From Pseudoruegeria sp039972875 (GTDB lineage: Bacteria > Pseudomonadota > Alphaproteobacteria > Rhodobacterales > Rhodobacteraceae), in NCBI GenBank assembly GCA_039972875.1, contig JBDWMA010000042.1:496001-560000 (forward strand): a DNA stretch of 64,000 nt. Direction: 5' to 3'. Shown piece by piece: positions 8,930 to 17,729 of the stretch (position 1 is its first letter; each line of letters opens with the position of its first letter). The notes under the pieces are model-generated. The model was not told where the DNA came from. It made no database searches and saw only the letters and a list, made by a program, of their open reading frames with translations. The translations under genes were made by a program, and so were the position numbers.

Positions 8930-10057
8930 TTATGGCGTCATTTCACGCGCATTCAACCGTTCAAGGTTGACGATGGTCGACAGCATCAACCGATCATGGC
9001 TCCAGTCATTCACTGGGCGCAACGCAACCGTCATTAGAATAACCATTGCGAATACTGACAGCATGGTCATCGCCGCCCAATTCCGGTGCGGTGTTGCAGG
9101 GCCACCGTCAAGAACTGACATAATTCGCTGTTTTAGAAAGCCCTCAGAATGACTGGCATTTGGACGCTGGTCGACCTGAACGAAAGGAACACTCGGGGTA
9201 ATGATCTGGTTTCTGCGGTCCCCAACCAGACTGGTCTGGCACACCCGCAACAAACATTCACAGTAAGCGCGAATGGGGTGTGTGTTCCGGCTGAGAACCT
9301 GTTGATCACACGCGAGTTCGCGCACGCGTTCCACGTCACGCTTACAATAAGCAAAAGCTGGGTTCCAAAAGAAAAACGGTCTCACCAGTTCCAACGCGAT
9401 CTCCCATGTGAGGTCCCGTTGACGTACATGTTGGATTTCATGGCTGACAGCGATGCGGACGTCATTGCTCTGCGCCAAAAGGCCCGTCGGAAGGACGATA
9501 TAGTGGCGCAGCAAACCCCGCGTAGAAAACGGCACACAGGTTTCATGGGTAAAGCGAACGTCAATTTTACCCACGCGGCGCAGAACGAAACTGCGTCGGA
9601 TCATACCCATCAACAACCAGGTGTCCCGTGCATTTCGCGCAACAATTGCCAAAAATCCGAACAACAGCCCACCGAAAACAGCATAGCTGATCCATGATCC
9701 AAACGACACGATTTCGTGGGTCAGCTCTGAACGTATCATCAACAACCGCTCAAAAGAGCTGGGGGCCATTGCTATATGTCCGTGGAGGTACTGCGCGACC
9801 AGAAAATCGGAAAAACTAAGCCGCCCGGCCCGTTCTGCGACATAACCAAGGGGTTGGCTTGTCTCGATCAGGTAAACAATAACGGGAGATAAAACGACCA
9901 TCGCAAAGAGGCCGTAAAGCAAATGCAACTGCGTTAAATAGGCGGTTCTGAAAGGCGACCTTGCGATCAAACGTTTCGAGCCGAACCAAACGACGGCCAC
10001 AATAAGAAGAACAATATTCGTATCAATATAGGCGCTTAACAGATGTTCAGCTGTCAT
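8930..10057 (-). CDS. M56 (BlaR1/MecR1-type) membrane metallopeptidase
   Basis: A 375-residue membrane protein with hydrophobic segments near the N-terminus, around residue 125 and near the C-terminus. The zinc motif HEIQH sits in VSHEIQHVRQRDL, with a downstream third ligand in RELACDQQ. This is the M56 peptidase domain of BlaR1. The C-terminal penicillin-binding sensor domain of BlaR1 is absent: after the last membrane helix only about 25 residues remain. The start overlaps the end of blaI by 11 bases. It presumably cleaves or inactivates the neighbouring repressor in response to an envelope signal. No beta-lactamase lies in the window. Confidence 0.82.
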   Translation of the reverse strand: MTAEHLLSAYIDTNIVLLIVAVVWFGSKRLIARSPFRTAYLTQLHLLYGLFAMVVLSPVIVYLIETSQPLGYVAERAGRLSFSDFLVAQYLHGHIAMAPSSFERLLMIRSELTHEIVSFGSWISYAVFGGLLFGFLAIVARNARDTWLLMGMIRRSFVLRRVGKIDVRFTHETCVPFSTRGLLRHYIVLPTGLLAQSNDVRIAVSHEIQHVRQRDLTWEIALELVRPFFFWNPAFAYCKRDVERVRELACDQQVLSRNTHPIRAYCECLLRVCQTSLVGDRRNQIITPSVPFVQVDQRPNASHSEGFLKQRIMSVLDGGPATPHRNWAAMTMLSVFAMVILMTVALRPVNDWSHDRLMLSTIVNLERLNAREMTP

Positions 10058-10442
10058 TTTCCGTCAACCTCCTGTCCAATAACGCCCGTATTTCCTCTAG
10101 TGCTTGTTCAGACATATCTTGGTCATTTACCAAACGCGCAACCATGTTCGCAGGGGTGCCATCAAACAGCTTGTTTGATAAATCGTTAAGCGTTTTTGAC
10201 TGATAGGCATCTTTGGCCAAAGCCGGATGGTAAATAAAGGTTTTGCCCTGCTTTTCGCTTGTAACAAATTCCTTTTGTTCCATGATCCGCAAGATTGTTG
10301 CGGCAGATGTATAGGCAAGATCCCGACCAGGGGCCAAACGGTCCAGCACATCACGTACTGTCCCTTGCCCAATCGCCCAAAGTTCAGTCATGAACTCCAG
10401 TTCGACTTCTGTCAAAAACTCACTCTTTTTCTTCTGCCGCAT
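10047..10442 (-). CDS. blaI: BlaI/MecI-family transcriptional repressor
   Basis: A 131-residue winged-helix repressor. The N-terminal DNA-binding part contains ELEFMTELWAIGQGTVRDVL and YTSAATILRIMEQKEFV. The C-terminal helices serve dimerisation. The start chosen is the ATG at complement 10440-10442, giving MRQKKKSEF, which fits the family; an in-frame extension to 10508 is unlikely. It is translationally coupled to the M56 peptidase gene downstream. The pair probably autoregulates. I could not confirm a BlaI-type operator in the 81 bases upstream. Confidence 0.85.
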   Translation of the reverse strand: MRQKKKSEFLTEVELEFMTELWAIGQGTVRDVLDRLAPGRDLAYTSAATILRIMEQKEFVTSEKQGKTFIYHPALAKDAYQSKTLNDLSNKLFDGTPANMVARLVNDQDMSEQALEEIRALLDRRLTENDS

Positions 10443-10523
10443 AAAGGATCCAGACCTTATCTGATGTACTCTCCCCAGCACACATTTAATACTAAGACTT
10501 TCGTACAACCAAGCCTTTTCTAG

Positions 10524-10802
10524 TCAAACTTTCCAAAAACAGAAGATTCCCCATGCAATGCTGATCGTCAAAGGCCACCACAACGGCATCCCGAAAAAGA
10601 ACAACCACGCCAGAAAAATATAAGCCGTCCCCAAAAGTGAAAGGAATAATCTATCCCCCCGTGTGGTGGTCAGCCCTAGTGCGCCTTTGCGCTCAGAGGT
10701 CCCTGGAAATTTGATTTCGATATAGGTGATCCCCGCCATCGCCGTAAACAGACAGATAAAAAACAACCCCGTCGGCCACGTCCATGCCATCCATGAAAAC
10801 AT
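10524..10802 (-). CDS. glpU: DUF2160 small membrane protein of the glycerol transporter (GlpU-like)
   Basis: A 92-residue protein with three hydrophobic segments (around GLFFICLFTAMAGITYI, LFLSLLGTAYIFLAWLFFF and PLTISIAWGIFCFW). DUF2160 proteins sit in rhizobial and roseobacter glycerol ABC operons, where the gene is called glpU; its exact role is not settled. The ATG at complement 10800-10802 has GGGGAG 7 bases upstream and starts one base after the glpQ stop. It is the last gene of this operon. Confidence 0.75.
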   Translation of the reverse strand: MFSWMAWTWPTGLFFICLFTAMAGITYIEIKFPGTSERKGALGLTTTRGDRLFLSLLGTAYIFLAWLFFFGMPLWWPLTISIAWGIFCFWKV

Positions 10803-10803
10803 A

Positions 10804-11601
10804 TTATACTCTCCCCAGGGCAAAGCCCTTCGCAATGTAGTTGCGCACAAAGTAAATCACGATTGCGCCCGGAATAATGGTAAGTGTGCCAGCCGCTGCA
10901 AGAAGCCCAAGTTCGTACCCCGCAGATGAGGCTGTTTTGGTCATAGTTGCAGCGATGGGCTTTGCCTCTACGGCCGTCAATGTTTTGGCCAAGAGCAACT
11001 CCACCCATGAGAACATAAAGCAGAAGAACGCAGCAACCCCGACCCCTGCCTTAATGGCCGGTAGGAAAATCGTGAGAAAGAACCGAGGGAAGGAATAGCC
11101 ATCGACATAGGCTGTTTCGTCCAGTTCCTTTGGAATGCCCCCCATGAAACCTTCGAGGATCCAAACCGCCAATGGAATGTTGAACAAACAATGGGCCAAT
11201 GCAACCGCAAGATGAGTATCAAAGAGCCCGACTGCTGAGTAGAGCTGGAAGAATGGCAATGCAAAAACCGCAGCGGGAGCCATCCTGTTGGTCAGCAACC
11301 AAAAGAACAGAGTTTTATCCCCCAGAAACCTATATCGACTGAACGCATAGGCCGCAGGCAATGCCACCGCGAGGCTGATCACAGTGTTTAGCGAAACATA
11401 GATGATCGAGTTGATATACCCCCAGTACCATGTCGGATCGGTAAAGATCGTCGTGTAGTTTTCCAGAGTAAACGTCTGCGGAAAGAGGCTAAAGCCCGCC
11501 AAAATTTCATTTGTTGTCTTAAAGCTCATTGCGACGAGCCAATAGATCGGCAACATCAGAAAGAGGATATAGATAATCGGAACAAGGTTACGCTTTTTCA
11601 T
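10804..11601 (-). CDS. glpQ: glycerol ABC transporter permease GlpQ
   Basis: A 265-residue inner-membrane permease of the MalG type (carbohydrate uptake class 1) with about six helices. The cytoplasmic coupling loop is in DETAYVDGYSFPRFFLTIF, corresponding to the EAA motif. It pairs with GlpP. The ATG overlaps the glpP stop as ATGA. The assignment as glycerol rather than another sugar rests on the GlpV-type binding protein, the two ATPases and the DUF2160 neighbour. Confidence 0.85.
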   Translation of the reverse strand: MKKRNLVPIIYILFLMLPIYWLVAMSFKTTNEILAGFSLFPQTFTLENYTTIFTDPTWYWGYINSIIYVSLNTVISLAVALPAAYAFSRYRFLGDKTLFFWLLTNRMAPAAVFALPFFQLYSAVGLFDTHLAVALAHCLFNIPLAVWILEGFMGGIPKELDETAYVDGYSFPRFFLTIFLPAIKAGVGVAAFFCFMFSWVELLLAKTLTAVEAKPIAATMTKTASSAGYELGLLAAAGTLTIIPGAIVIYFVRNYIAKGFALGRV

Positions 11602-12461
11602 TGCGCGTCATCCTTTGTCATAAGTGTGTAGAACAACCAGCTGACCAACAGTGTGATCGCAAAATAGATCAACGACATCGCAGCAGCTGGGCCCAGATCA
11701 AACTGCCCCAAGGCTATTTTGACCAAATCGATAGAGAGCAACGTGGTTGAATTTCCTGGCCCGCCACCGGTGAGAACAAAAGGCTCTGTGTAGATATTAA
11801 AGCTGTCCATAAATCGCAGCAAAATCGCGATGGTGAGAACCTGTTTCATCTTTGGCAACTGGATGTAGCGAAAGACTTTAAAGGGGGACGCGCCATCAAT
11901 TTTGGCCGCTTGATAATAAGCGTCTGGGATGGATACGAGGCCAGCATATGACAGTAAAACAACAAGCGAGGTCCAATGCCACACGTCCATGGTAACGATC
12001 GTCGCCCAAGCCGCAAACGGGCTTTGTGTCATGTCGTAATTGATGCCCAATGTTGTATTCATCAGATACCCCAGCAACCCGATGTCCGGCAGGGCAAAGA
12101 TATTCCACATCGCGCCCACAACGTTCCAAGGGATCAACATCGGCAAAGCCATCAATACCAAACACACCGGCACCCATGGCCCGGTGCGTGGCATGGACAG
12201 GGCAATGATAATACCCAAAGGCACTTCGATGGCGAGGATAATGCCCGTAAACAAGAATTGACGCCCCAAGGCAGCATGGAACCGTTCTGAGGCTAAAAGC
12301 TCTTCGAACCAACGTAAGCCTTCCCAGAAAAAAATGTTGTTCCCAAAGGTCTCTTGAACCGAATAATTCACCACCGTCATCATTGGGATCAGCGCGTTGA
12401 ACGCCACCAGCACAAGAACCGGCGCAACAAAGAACCACGCCTTTTGGTTTTCAGTTTTCAT
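11598..12461 (-). CDS. glpP: glycerol ABC transporter permease GlpP
   Basis: A 287-residue MalF-type permease. The N-terminal helix FFVAPVLVLVAFNALIPMM is followed by further helices and a coupling loop around IPDAYYQAAKIDGASPFKVF. The start is the ATG at complement 12459-12461, overlapping the glpT stop as ATGA; ten residues of in-frame extension upstream are ignored. It forms the membrane channel with GlpQ. Confidence 0.86.
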   Translation of the reverse strand: MKTENQKAWFFVAPVLVLVAFNALIPMMTVVNYSVQETFGNNIFFWEGLRWFEELLASERFHAALGRQFLFTGIILAIEVPLGIIIALSMPRTGPWVPVCLVLMALPMLIPWNVVGAMWNIFALPDIGLLGYLMNTTLGINYDMTQSPFAAWATIVTMDVWHWTSLVVLLSYAGLVSIPDAYYQAAKIDGASPFKVFRYIQLPKMKQVLTIAILLRFMDSFNIYTEPFVLTGGGPGNSTTLLSIDLVKIALGQFDLGPAAAMSLIYFAITLLVSWLFYTLMTKDDAQ

Positions 12462-13534
12462 GATGAGACCCCCACCGTTGCAAGCCAACCATCGCGGTAA
12501 AGGCGTGTCTGGTTCTGTTGGAAATTCAGATGAATGGCCGAACCCTGTTCAGGGGCCGCCTCTTCGGTAACAGCCTTAACGGATGTATCACCGATTTTTG
12601 CCTCGACCACATTGTGTCGACCTATATCGGAGACTTTACGTACGACCGCCGGTAGACCCGTTTCGCCGAGTGTCACGAATTCTGGCCGCACCCCAATTTG
12701 AGGCACACCTTCGGCCCCTATGATTTCCCCTTCAAGAGGAACATGGTGCCCATTCAAAAACGCTCCGCCCTCGCGGATTTCAGCTGGAAGCACATTCATA
12801 CCCGGTGAGCCGATAAAGTGGCCAACAAATGTATGCGCTGGCCGATCAAACAACTCAACTGGCGTGCCAATCTGCACGACCTCACCCTCTTGCATCACCA
12901 CAACTTGGTCAGCAAAAGTCAAAGCCTCCGTTTGGTCATGGGTCACATAGATCATGGTCGCCTTAACCTTTTGATGAAGCTCTTTTAGTTTTGAGCGCAG
13001 CTTCCACTTAAGATGCGGATCAATCACCGTCAGAGGTTCATCAAACATCACAACATTGACGTCGTCGCGCACTAGACCACGACCCATAGAAATTTTTTGT
13101 TTGTTGTCTGGTGACAGACCTGCAGCACGAGTGCCCAGCATGTCTGTCACTTCTAGCATTTCAGCAATCTCAGTGACGCGAGCTCTGACCTGCGCCTCGG
13201 CCACCCCGCGATTGCGCAAAGGGAACGCCAGATTATCGTAAACCGTCATCGTGTCGTAGATCACCGGGAACTGAAACACCTGCGCAATATTGCGTTGATC
13301 AGGCGGCAAGGCTGTGACGTCCTTATCGTCAAATAGGATTTGGCCTTCGGACGGAACCAACAACCCCGAAATGATATTCAGCAATGTTGATTTTCCGCAG
13401 CCTGACGGGCCAAGCAAGGCATAAGCACCGCCATCCGACCAATCTAGGTCAATCTCTTTGAGAGCGTAGTCATCAACAGATTTTGGATTCGGCATATAGC
13501 TATGCCTAAGTTTGGAAAGCGTAATTTTGGCCAT
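12458..13534 (-). CDS. glpT: glycerol ABC transporter ATP-binding protein GlpT
   Basis: A 358-residue ATPase with Walker A GPSGCGKST, Walker B VVMFDEPLTVID and an H-loop in YVTHDQTEAL. The C-terminal regulatory (TOBE/OB) domain starts near residue 240. The signature motif is not LSGGQ but LSPDNKQKISMGRG, a feature of the GlpT half of this two-ATPase transporter. It works as a heterodimer with GlpS. The ATG overlaps the glpS stop (TAATG). Confidence 0.87.
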   Translation of the reverse strand: MAKITLSKLRHSYMPNPKSVDDYALKEIDLDWSDGGAYALLGPSGCGKSTLLNIISGLLVPSEGQILFDDKDVTALPPDQRNIAQVFQFPVIYDTMTVYDNLAFPLRNRGVAEAQVRARVTEIAEMLEVTDMLGTRAAGLSPDNKQKISMGRGLVRDDVNVVMFDEPLTVIDPHLKWKLRSKLKELHQKVKATMIYVTHDQTEALTFADQVVVMQEGEVVQIGTPVELFDRPAHTFVGHFIGSPGMNVLPAEIREGGAFLNGHHVPLEGEIIGAEGVPQIGVRPEFVTLGETGLPAVVRKVSDIGRHNVVEAKIGDTSVKAVTEEAAPEQGSAIHLNFQQNQTRLYRDGWLATVGVSS

Positions 13535-14607
13535 TAGGCAGCCTCCCCCGTGACAAGCGACCCATCGGGCGCGAAATAAAAACATGCGGTTGGATCAAGG
13601 TAGAACGGATGTTCTGCGCCTATTTCATAGGGGTGCACCCCATGGGCCAATGACACCCAGTCCGCCCCAGGCATCTGAAAATGGGCGGAACTTTCAGAGC
13701 CTGACAATTCTGTCACAAGCACTTTGCCCGTCAACAGAACTGAATTGCGATCATTCACAACGGGCGTGACATGGTGCGGGCGTACGGCGACGGTATAGGA
13801 CCCATCACGCAAACCACGAACCTCGTTTTCAGCGGTCCAAGACGCGGCACCCATTTGGATGGTATTGCCTGTCTTTGTAACTTCGGCCGTGTTGATTGGA
13901 GGATCTGAAAATACCGCAGCTGCCATCAAGGTCGCCGGTGTGCGATATATGTCTGCTGTCTTGCCGAATTGAACGACATGCCCATCATCCATCAAACCTG
14001 TGTATCCGCCCAGCAACAAGGCCTCTTCTGGTTCTGACGTTGCATACACAACAACAGCGCCCCGTCCGGCAAACAGCTCTGGCAATTGTTCGCGCAACTC
14101 TTCGCGCAATTTATAGTCAAGGTTGGCCAGTGGCTCATCTAAGAACACGACCCGGCTTTCTTTCGCAATCGCACGCGCCAATGCGGTGCGTTGTTGTTGG
14201 CCCCCAGACAATTCATGCGGACGACGATGCAACATCGGTCGCAATTGCAAAATGTCAGCGGCCTCTTCTACACGACCCTGAATTTCTGACTTCGCCATTC
14301 CAGCCACTTTCAACGGCGAGGCGATGTTATCATATACGGTCATGTGGGGGTAATTAACAAAGAACTGGTGGACGAGGCTGATGTTACGCTTTTGCGTCGT
14401 CAATTTTGTGACGTCTTGCCCTTCCATTATTATCTGTCCACCGGCAATCGGGTCTAGGCCCGCCATCATCTTGATCAGAGACGTTTTACCGGAACCCGTT
14501 TTTCCCAGCAGAACGTTAAAGTGCCCTGTCTCAAGCGTCAAAGTCGTTGGTTTAATGTGAGTATTCCCACCAACTACTTTGGAAATTTCATTTACTTGCA
14601 GTGTCAT
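13534..14607 (-). CDS. glpS: glycerol ABC transporter ATP-binding protein GlpS
   Basis: A 357-residue ATPase with Walker A GKTGSGKTS, a canonical signature LSGGQQQRTALARA and Walker B VVFLDEPLANLD. The C-terminal TOBE-type extension matches carbohydrate-uptake ATPases. The H-loop region reads VVVYATSEPEEAL, where the usual His is replaced by Ser (GlpT retains it). The pair therefore has complementary imperfect motifs: GlpS carries the good signature and GlpT the good H-loop. It is translated from an ATG 90 bases after the glpV stop, beyond an intercistronic hairpin. Confidence 0.88.
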   Translation of the reverse strand: MTLQVNEISKVVGGNTHIKPTTLTLETGHFNVLLGKTGSGKTSLIKMMAGLDPIAGGQIIMEGQDVTKLTTQKRNISLVHQFFVNYPHMTVYDNIASPLKVAGMAKSEIQGRVEEAADILQLRPMLHRRPHELSGGQQQRTALARAIAKESRVVFLDEPLANLDYKLREELREQLPELFAGRGAVVVYATSEPEEALLLGGYTGLMDDGHVVQFGKTADIYRTPATLMAAAVFSDPPINTAEVTKTGNTIQMGAASWTAENEVRGLRDGSYTVAVRPHHVTPVVNDRNSVLLTGKVLVTELSGSESSAHFQMPGADWVSLAHGVHPYEIGAEHPFYLDPTACFYFAPDGSLVTGEAA

Positions 14608-14637
14608 ATCTGCCCTTGCCGTTCAGAGTATTTATGT

Positions 14638-14667
14638 GATCGGGGCCCCTCATCGGAAGCCCCGATC
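14638..14667 (-). terminator. intercistronic hairpin between glpV and glpS
   Basis: GATCGGGGC and GCCCCGATC form a perfect 9-bp stem with a 12-base loop in the 90-base spacer. There is no U-run, so it more likely protects the glpV mRNA 3' end or attenuates partly than stops transcription fully. Confidence 0.65.
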
Positions 14668-14697
14668 GATGTCAGGCGAATGCCAGACTTGGGAGGA

Positions 14698-16434
14698 CTA
14701 TTCAGAGGCCCAACGTGCGACCAATTCGTCATAGTTGACGGTTTGACCCTGCGGTTTTTCGTTCTCAAGCGGTGGCTTGGCGCCGCCGTTTTCGTACCAG
14801 TATTCCGCAGTTTTCTCTTCGTTGAGACGCGGGCCACAACCGCCGTAGATGTTGGCGGCTTCATCAGCGGCTTGCATCCGAGACATGGTAATGTCCATTT
14901 CTTCTGCAAGACGATCCATGGCCTCTTGCGGTGTAAACGCACCAGAGTTCACGTCACCAATCTGTTGCCACCAAATCTGCGCGAGTTTTGGATAGTCAGG
15001 CACATTGATGCCGGTAGGCGACCAAGCCACACGATCAGGGGACCGGTAAAATTCAACCAAACCACCCAGTTGCGGCGCGCGCTCTGAGAAGCTTTCGTGA
15101 TTGACCGTACTGTCGCGAATAAACGTCAGACCCACGTGAGATTTTTTGACATCTACAGTTTTGGATGTGACGAACTGGGCGTAAAGCCACGCAGCCTGTG
15201 CACGGTCAGCTGGGGTGGAATTCAGGAACGTCCAACTGCCAACATCTTGGTAGCCAACTTTCTGTCCTTCTTCCCAATATGGACCATGAGGGGACGGCGC
15301 CATGCGCCACAGAGGTGTCCCATTTTCGTCGACGGTGTTGTTGCCTGCAGACTGCGGCGCAACCATGTCAGCGGTAAAGGCTGTGTACCAGAAGATCTGC
15401 TGAGCTACGTTGCCCTGCGCCAATGCTGGTAGAGACTGGTAAAAGTCATAAGAGGCCGCACCGGGCGGTGCATATGCCCGCAGCCATTCGTCCCATTTGC
15501 GGATCGCGTAAACAGCCGCAGGACCGTTTGCTGCACCACCACGAGATACAGACGCGCCAACTGGGTTACAGCTGCCCGCTTCCATACGGATGCCCCATTC
15601 ATCGATCGGCACACCGTTTGGTTCCCCTTTGGAACCGGCACCGGCCATAGAAAGCCAAGCATCGGTCATCCGCCAACCAAGGTCAGGCGCACGTTTGCCG
15701 TAGTCCATGTGCCCAAAGATAGCGACGCCGTCGACTTCTTTAACGTCTTCGCTAAAGAACTCTGCGATATCTTCATAGGCTGACCAGTTTACTGGCACAC
15801 CCAAGGGGTACCCATATTTGGCCTCAAATGCAGCCTTGTATTCTTCGTTGTCAAACCAATCCTTGCGGAACCAATACAGGTTTGCAAACTGCTGATCCGG
15901 CAACTGATACAAATTGCCATCCGGGCCAGTCGTGAACTGGCTTCCCATGAAATCTTCGAGATCCAATGTGGGTGATGTCGTTGCCGACCAGTCACCTGCC
16001 ATTTGTTCTGTCAGATTGTAAGCCTGTTGCAAACGAGAGTGCGTCCCAATCAGGTCACTGTCGTTGACATATCCGTCATACAGGTTCCGGTTGGTTTGCA
16101 TCTGGGTTTGTACGGCTTGGACTACTTCGCCTTCGCCCAAGATCTGGTGATTCACCTTGATGCCGGTGATATCTTCGAAAGCCTTCGTCAGGACTTCGCT
16201 TTCGTAAGAATGGGTTGGAATACCCTCTGACAGGACGTTAATTTCCATGCCCGAGAACGGCTGCGCCGCATTAATAAACCACTGCATTTCTGCCATTTGA
16301 TCGTCTTTTGACAAAGACGACGGCTGGAATTCTTGTTCAATCCAACGTGTTGCTGCAGCTTCATCAGCCATAGCGCTATTGGACACCGCAATTACAGCAG
16401 ATGCTGCAACTGCGGAGAGCAGATACTTACGCAT
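14698..16434 (-). CDS. glpV: glycerol ABC transporter periplasmic binding protein GlpV
   Basis: A 578-residue extracellular solute-binding protein. It has a signal peptide (MRKYLLSAVAASAVIAVSNS, cleavage probably after AMA) and a family-1 SBP fold. It is longer than typical sugar SBPs, as known for GlpV of rhizobia. A C-terminal Cys (YGGCGPRLN) and a mid-protein Cys (EAGSCNPVG) could form a disulfide. It is the promoter-proximal gene of the operon here, unlike the rhizobial order in which glpV comes last. Its expression is probably governed by the palindrome upstream at 16513-16526. Confidence 0.85.
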   Translation of the reverse strand: MRKYLLSAVAASAVIAVSNSAMADEAAATRWIEQEFQPSSLSKDDQMAEMQWFINAAQPFSGMEINVLSEGIPTHSYESEVLTKAFEDITGIKVNHQILGEGEVVQAVQTQMQTNRNLYDGYVNDSDLIGTHSRLQQAYNLTEQMAGDWSATTSPTLDLEDFMGSQFTTGPDGNLYQLPDQQFANLYWFRKDWFDNEEYKAAFEAKYGYPLGVPVNWSAYEDIAEFFSEDVKEVDGVAIFGHMDYGKRAPDLGWRMTDAWLSMAGAGSKGEPNGVPIDEWGIRMEAGSCNPVGASVSRGGAANGPAAVYAIRKWDEWLRAYAPPGAASYDFYQSLPALAQGNVAQQIFWYTAFTADMVAPQSAGNNTVDENGTPLWRMAPSPHGPYWEEGQKVGYQDVGSWTFLNSTPADRAQAAWLYAQFVTSKTVDVKKSHVGLTFIRDSTVNHESFSERAPQLGGLVEFYRSPDRVAWSPTGINVPDYPKLAQIWWQQIGDVNSGAFTPQEAMDRLAEEMDITMSRMQAADEAANIYGGCGPRLNEEKTAEYWYENGGAKPPLENEKPQGQTVNYDELVARWASE

Positions 16435-16508
16435 CTTTTCTCCTCCCTTGAGATGTTATGAGCCGGTTTTTGCCGACGCCCTACTGTCGTCTCGAAGGGT
16501 ATCAATTG

Positions 16509-16629
16509 TCAAACTAAAATTTTAGTAGATAGAAGGAAAATCTGGTAACTAATTGATAAAAATTACTATTAATCACAAAAATAGAACAGAAGACGACCTC
16601 AATTCATTTATTTCCATCAAACTAAAATT
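16509..16629. promoter_or_regulatory. candidate operator region of the glp operon
   Basis: About 80 bases upstream of the glpV start is a perfect 14-base palindrome ACTAAAATTTTAGT (16513-16526), within TCAAACTAAAATTTTAG. The 13-mer TCAAACTAAAATT recurs at 16617-16629. Two copies about 108 bases apart suggest a regulator binding site pair. The regulator is not encoded beside it. Confidence 0.5.
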
Positions 16630-16962
16630 GAATCCCTCATATAATCGCAACCCCCTTTTGCCTAAACAAAGGCGCACCCACGCGGGACATTGACAGCGAA
16701 AATCTTGGAAGATCGCGATTTTAAATGGCGCCCCCTGTCCAGTTTATGGGCAGGTTTGTATCAAAGACGAACATCGAAAGCCCAAAGAACAGAAAAAATG
16801 TGGCCAAGTTGGATCTCACTTTGTTCAAAACAAGCGTTCATGGCGGCAATGTTGTTTCAAGCCAACCGGGAATTCAGCCAAGTATTATCATACAACCACA
16901 GGTTTATTCCGCACAAATACCCATTGGAGATCACACCAAATAAGTTCCAGACGCCAGAAAGG
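16630..16962. other. non-coding gap, nothing recognised
   Basis: A/T-rich spacer between the glp promoter region and the end of the small HAD gene. No frame here has recognisable protein similarity or a convincing ribosome site. No clear terminator for the HAD gene was found. Confidence 0.4.
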
Positions 16963-17499
16963 CTAATGTGCAAAAAACGCTTCGACGTCACGCCAGTTAT
17001 GGACGCGCTTGAAACGATTTTCAGCCATGTTTTTGGGGGCTGAATAAACGACACCTTCACCGCGTAATCGTTCAAGATGCCGAGGCGTATCGTCAACGAG
17101 GAAATCAACATCCGCCACATATTTTTCGCCGCAAAAAACAACATTCAAAGGGTTGAAAAACGGCAGAGTTTCACTGATCCAACGGTATTTATGCGCCATA
17201 CACGCTGGATGCTCCATTGCGGCGGTCACGATAAAAACGTCATGGGCTTCTACCAATTTTTCCAATACGCTCACTGCATTCGGCATAGGGGCAAGTGTTC
17301 CAAAAAAGGACCCTTCATTGAGCATTGTCGTCATTTCTTTGAACTGCTCACTCGTCAAAAGTGCATCTATGGGAAGATTACCCCTACACGTCAGATCTAG
17401 ATTAAATTTGACTTCGGCCCATCTCAGAAGGCTTCCATGTGTATCACAAATGACTTCGTCCATATCAAAACCAATACGGTGTTGTATCTTAGTCTCCAT
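16963..17499 (-). CDS. 5'(3')-deoxyribonucleotidase-like HAD phosphatase
   Basis: A 178-residue cytoplasmic HAD protein of the NT5C type. Motif I is FDMDEVICD, with nucleophile Asp and the D+2 Asp both present. Motif II is FIVTAAM and motif IV is FLVDDTPRHL. Its size fits bacterial deoxyribonucleotidases, which dephosphorylate (deoxy)nucleoside monophosphates. It stands alone between the glp and phn operons, so context adds nothing. The substrate is inferred from fold class only. Confidence 0.75.
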   Translation of the reverse strand: METKIQHRIGFDMDEVICDTHGSLLRWAEVKFNLDLTCRGNLPIDALLTSEQFKEMTTMLNEGSFFGTLAPMPNAVSVLEKLVEAHDVFIVTAAMEHPACMAHKYRWISETLPFFNPLNVVFCGEKYVADVDFLVDDTPRHLERLRGEGVVYSAPKNMAENRFKRVHNWRDVEAFFAH

Positions 17500-17729
17500 G
17501 CCAATACCTCTTTACTGAAATCAACTTCGCATGAATGTCTACGTCTAAAACCGATGATGAACCAGCGTCATGTAAATCAACGTTGTTTCCATGACGGGGC
17601 ATGGTCCCCGGTTTCACAATGGACATCATCACCCCAATCCTACGAACGCTTCCCTACCCGCTTCATCCCATAAGAAGTCACACAAAACACTTCGATACAG
17701 CAGCCCACCAATCTAGATACAAACCGAAA

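Noticed and set aside
10443..10523. BlaI-type operator upstream of blaI
   Set aside because: Only loose TAC...GTA arms are visible and they do not form the known dyad convincingly.
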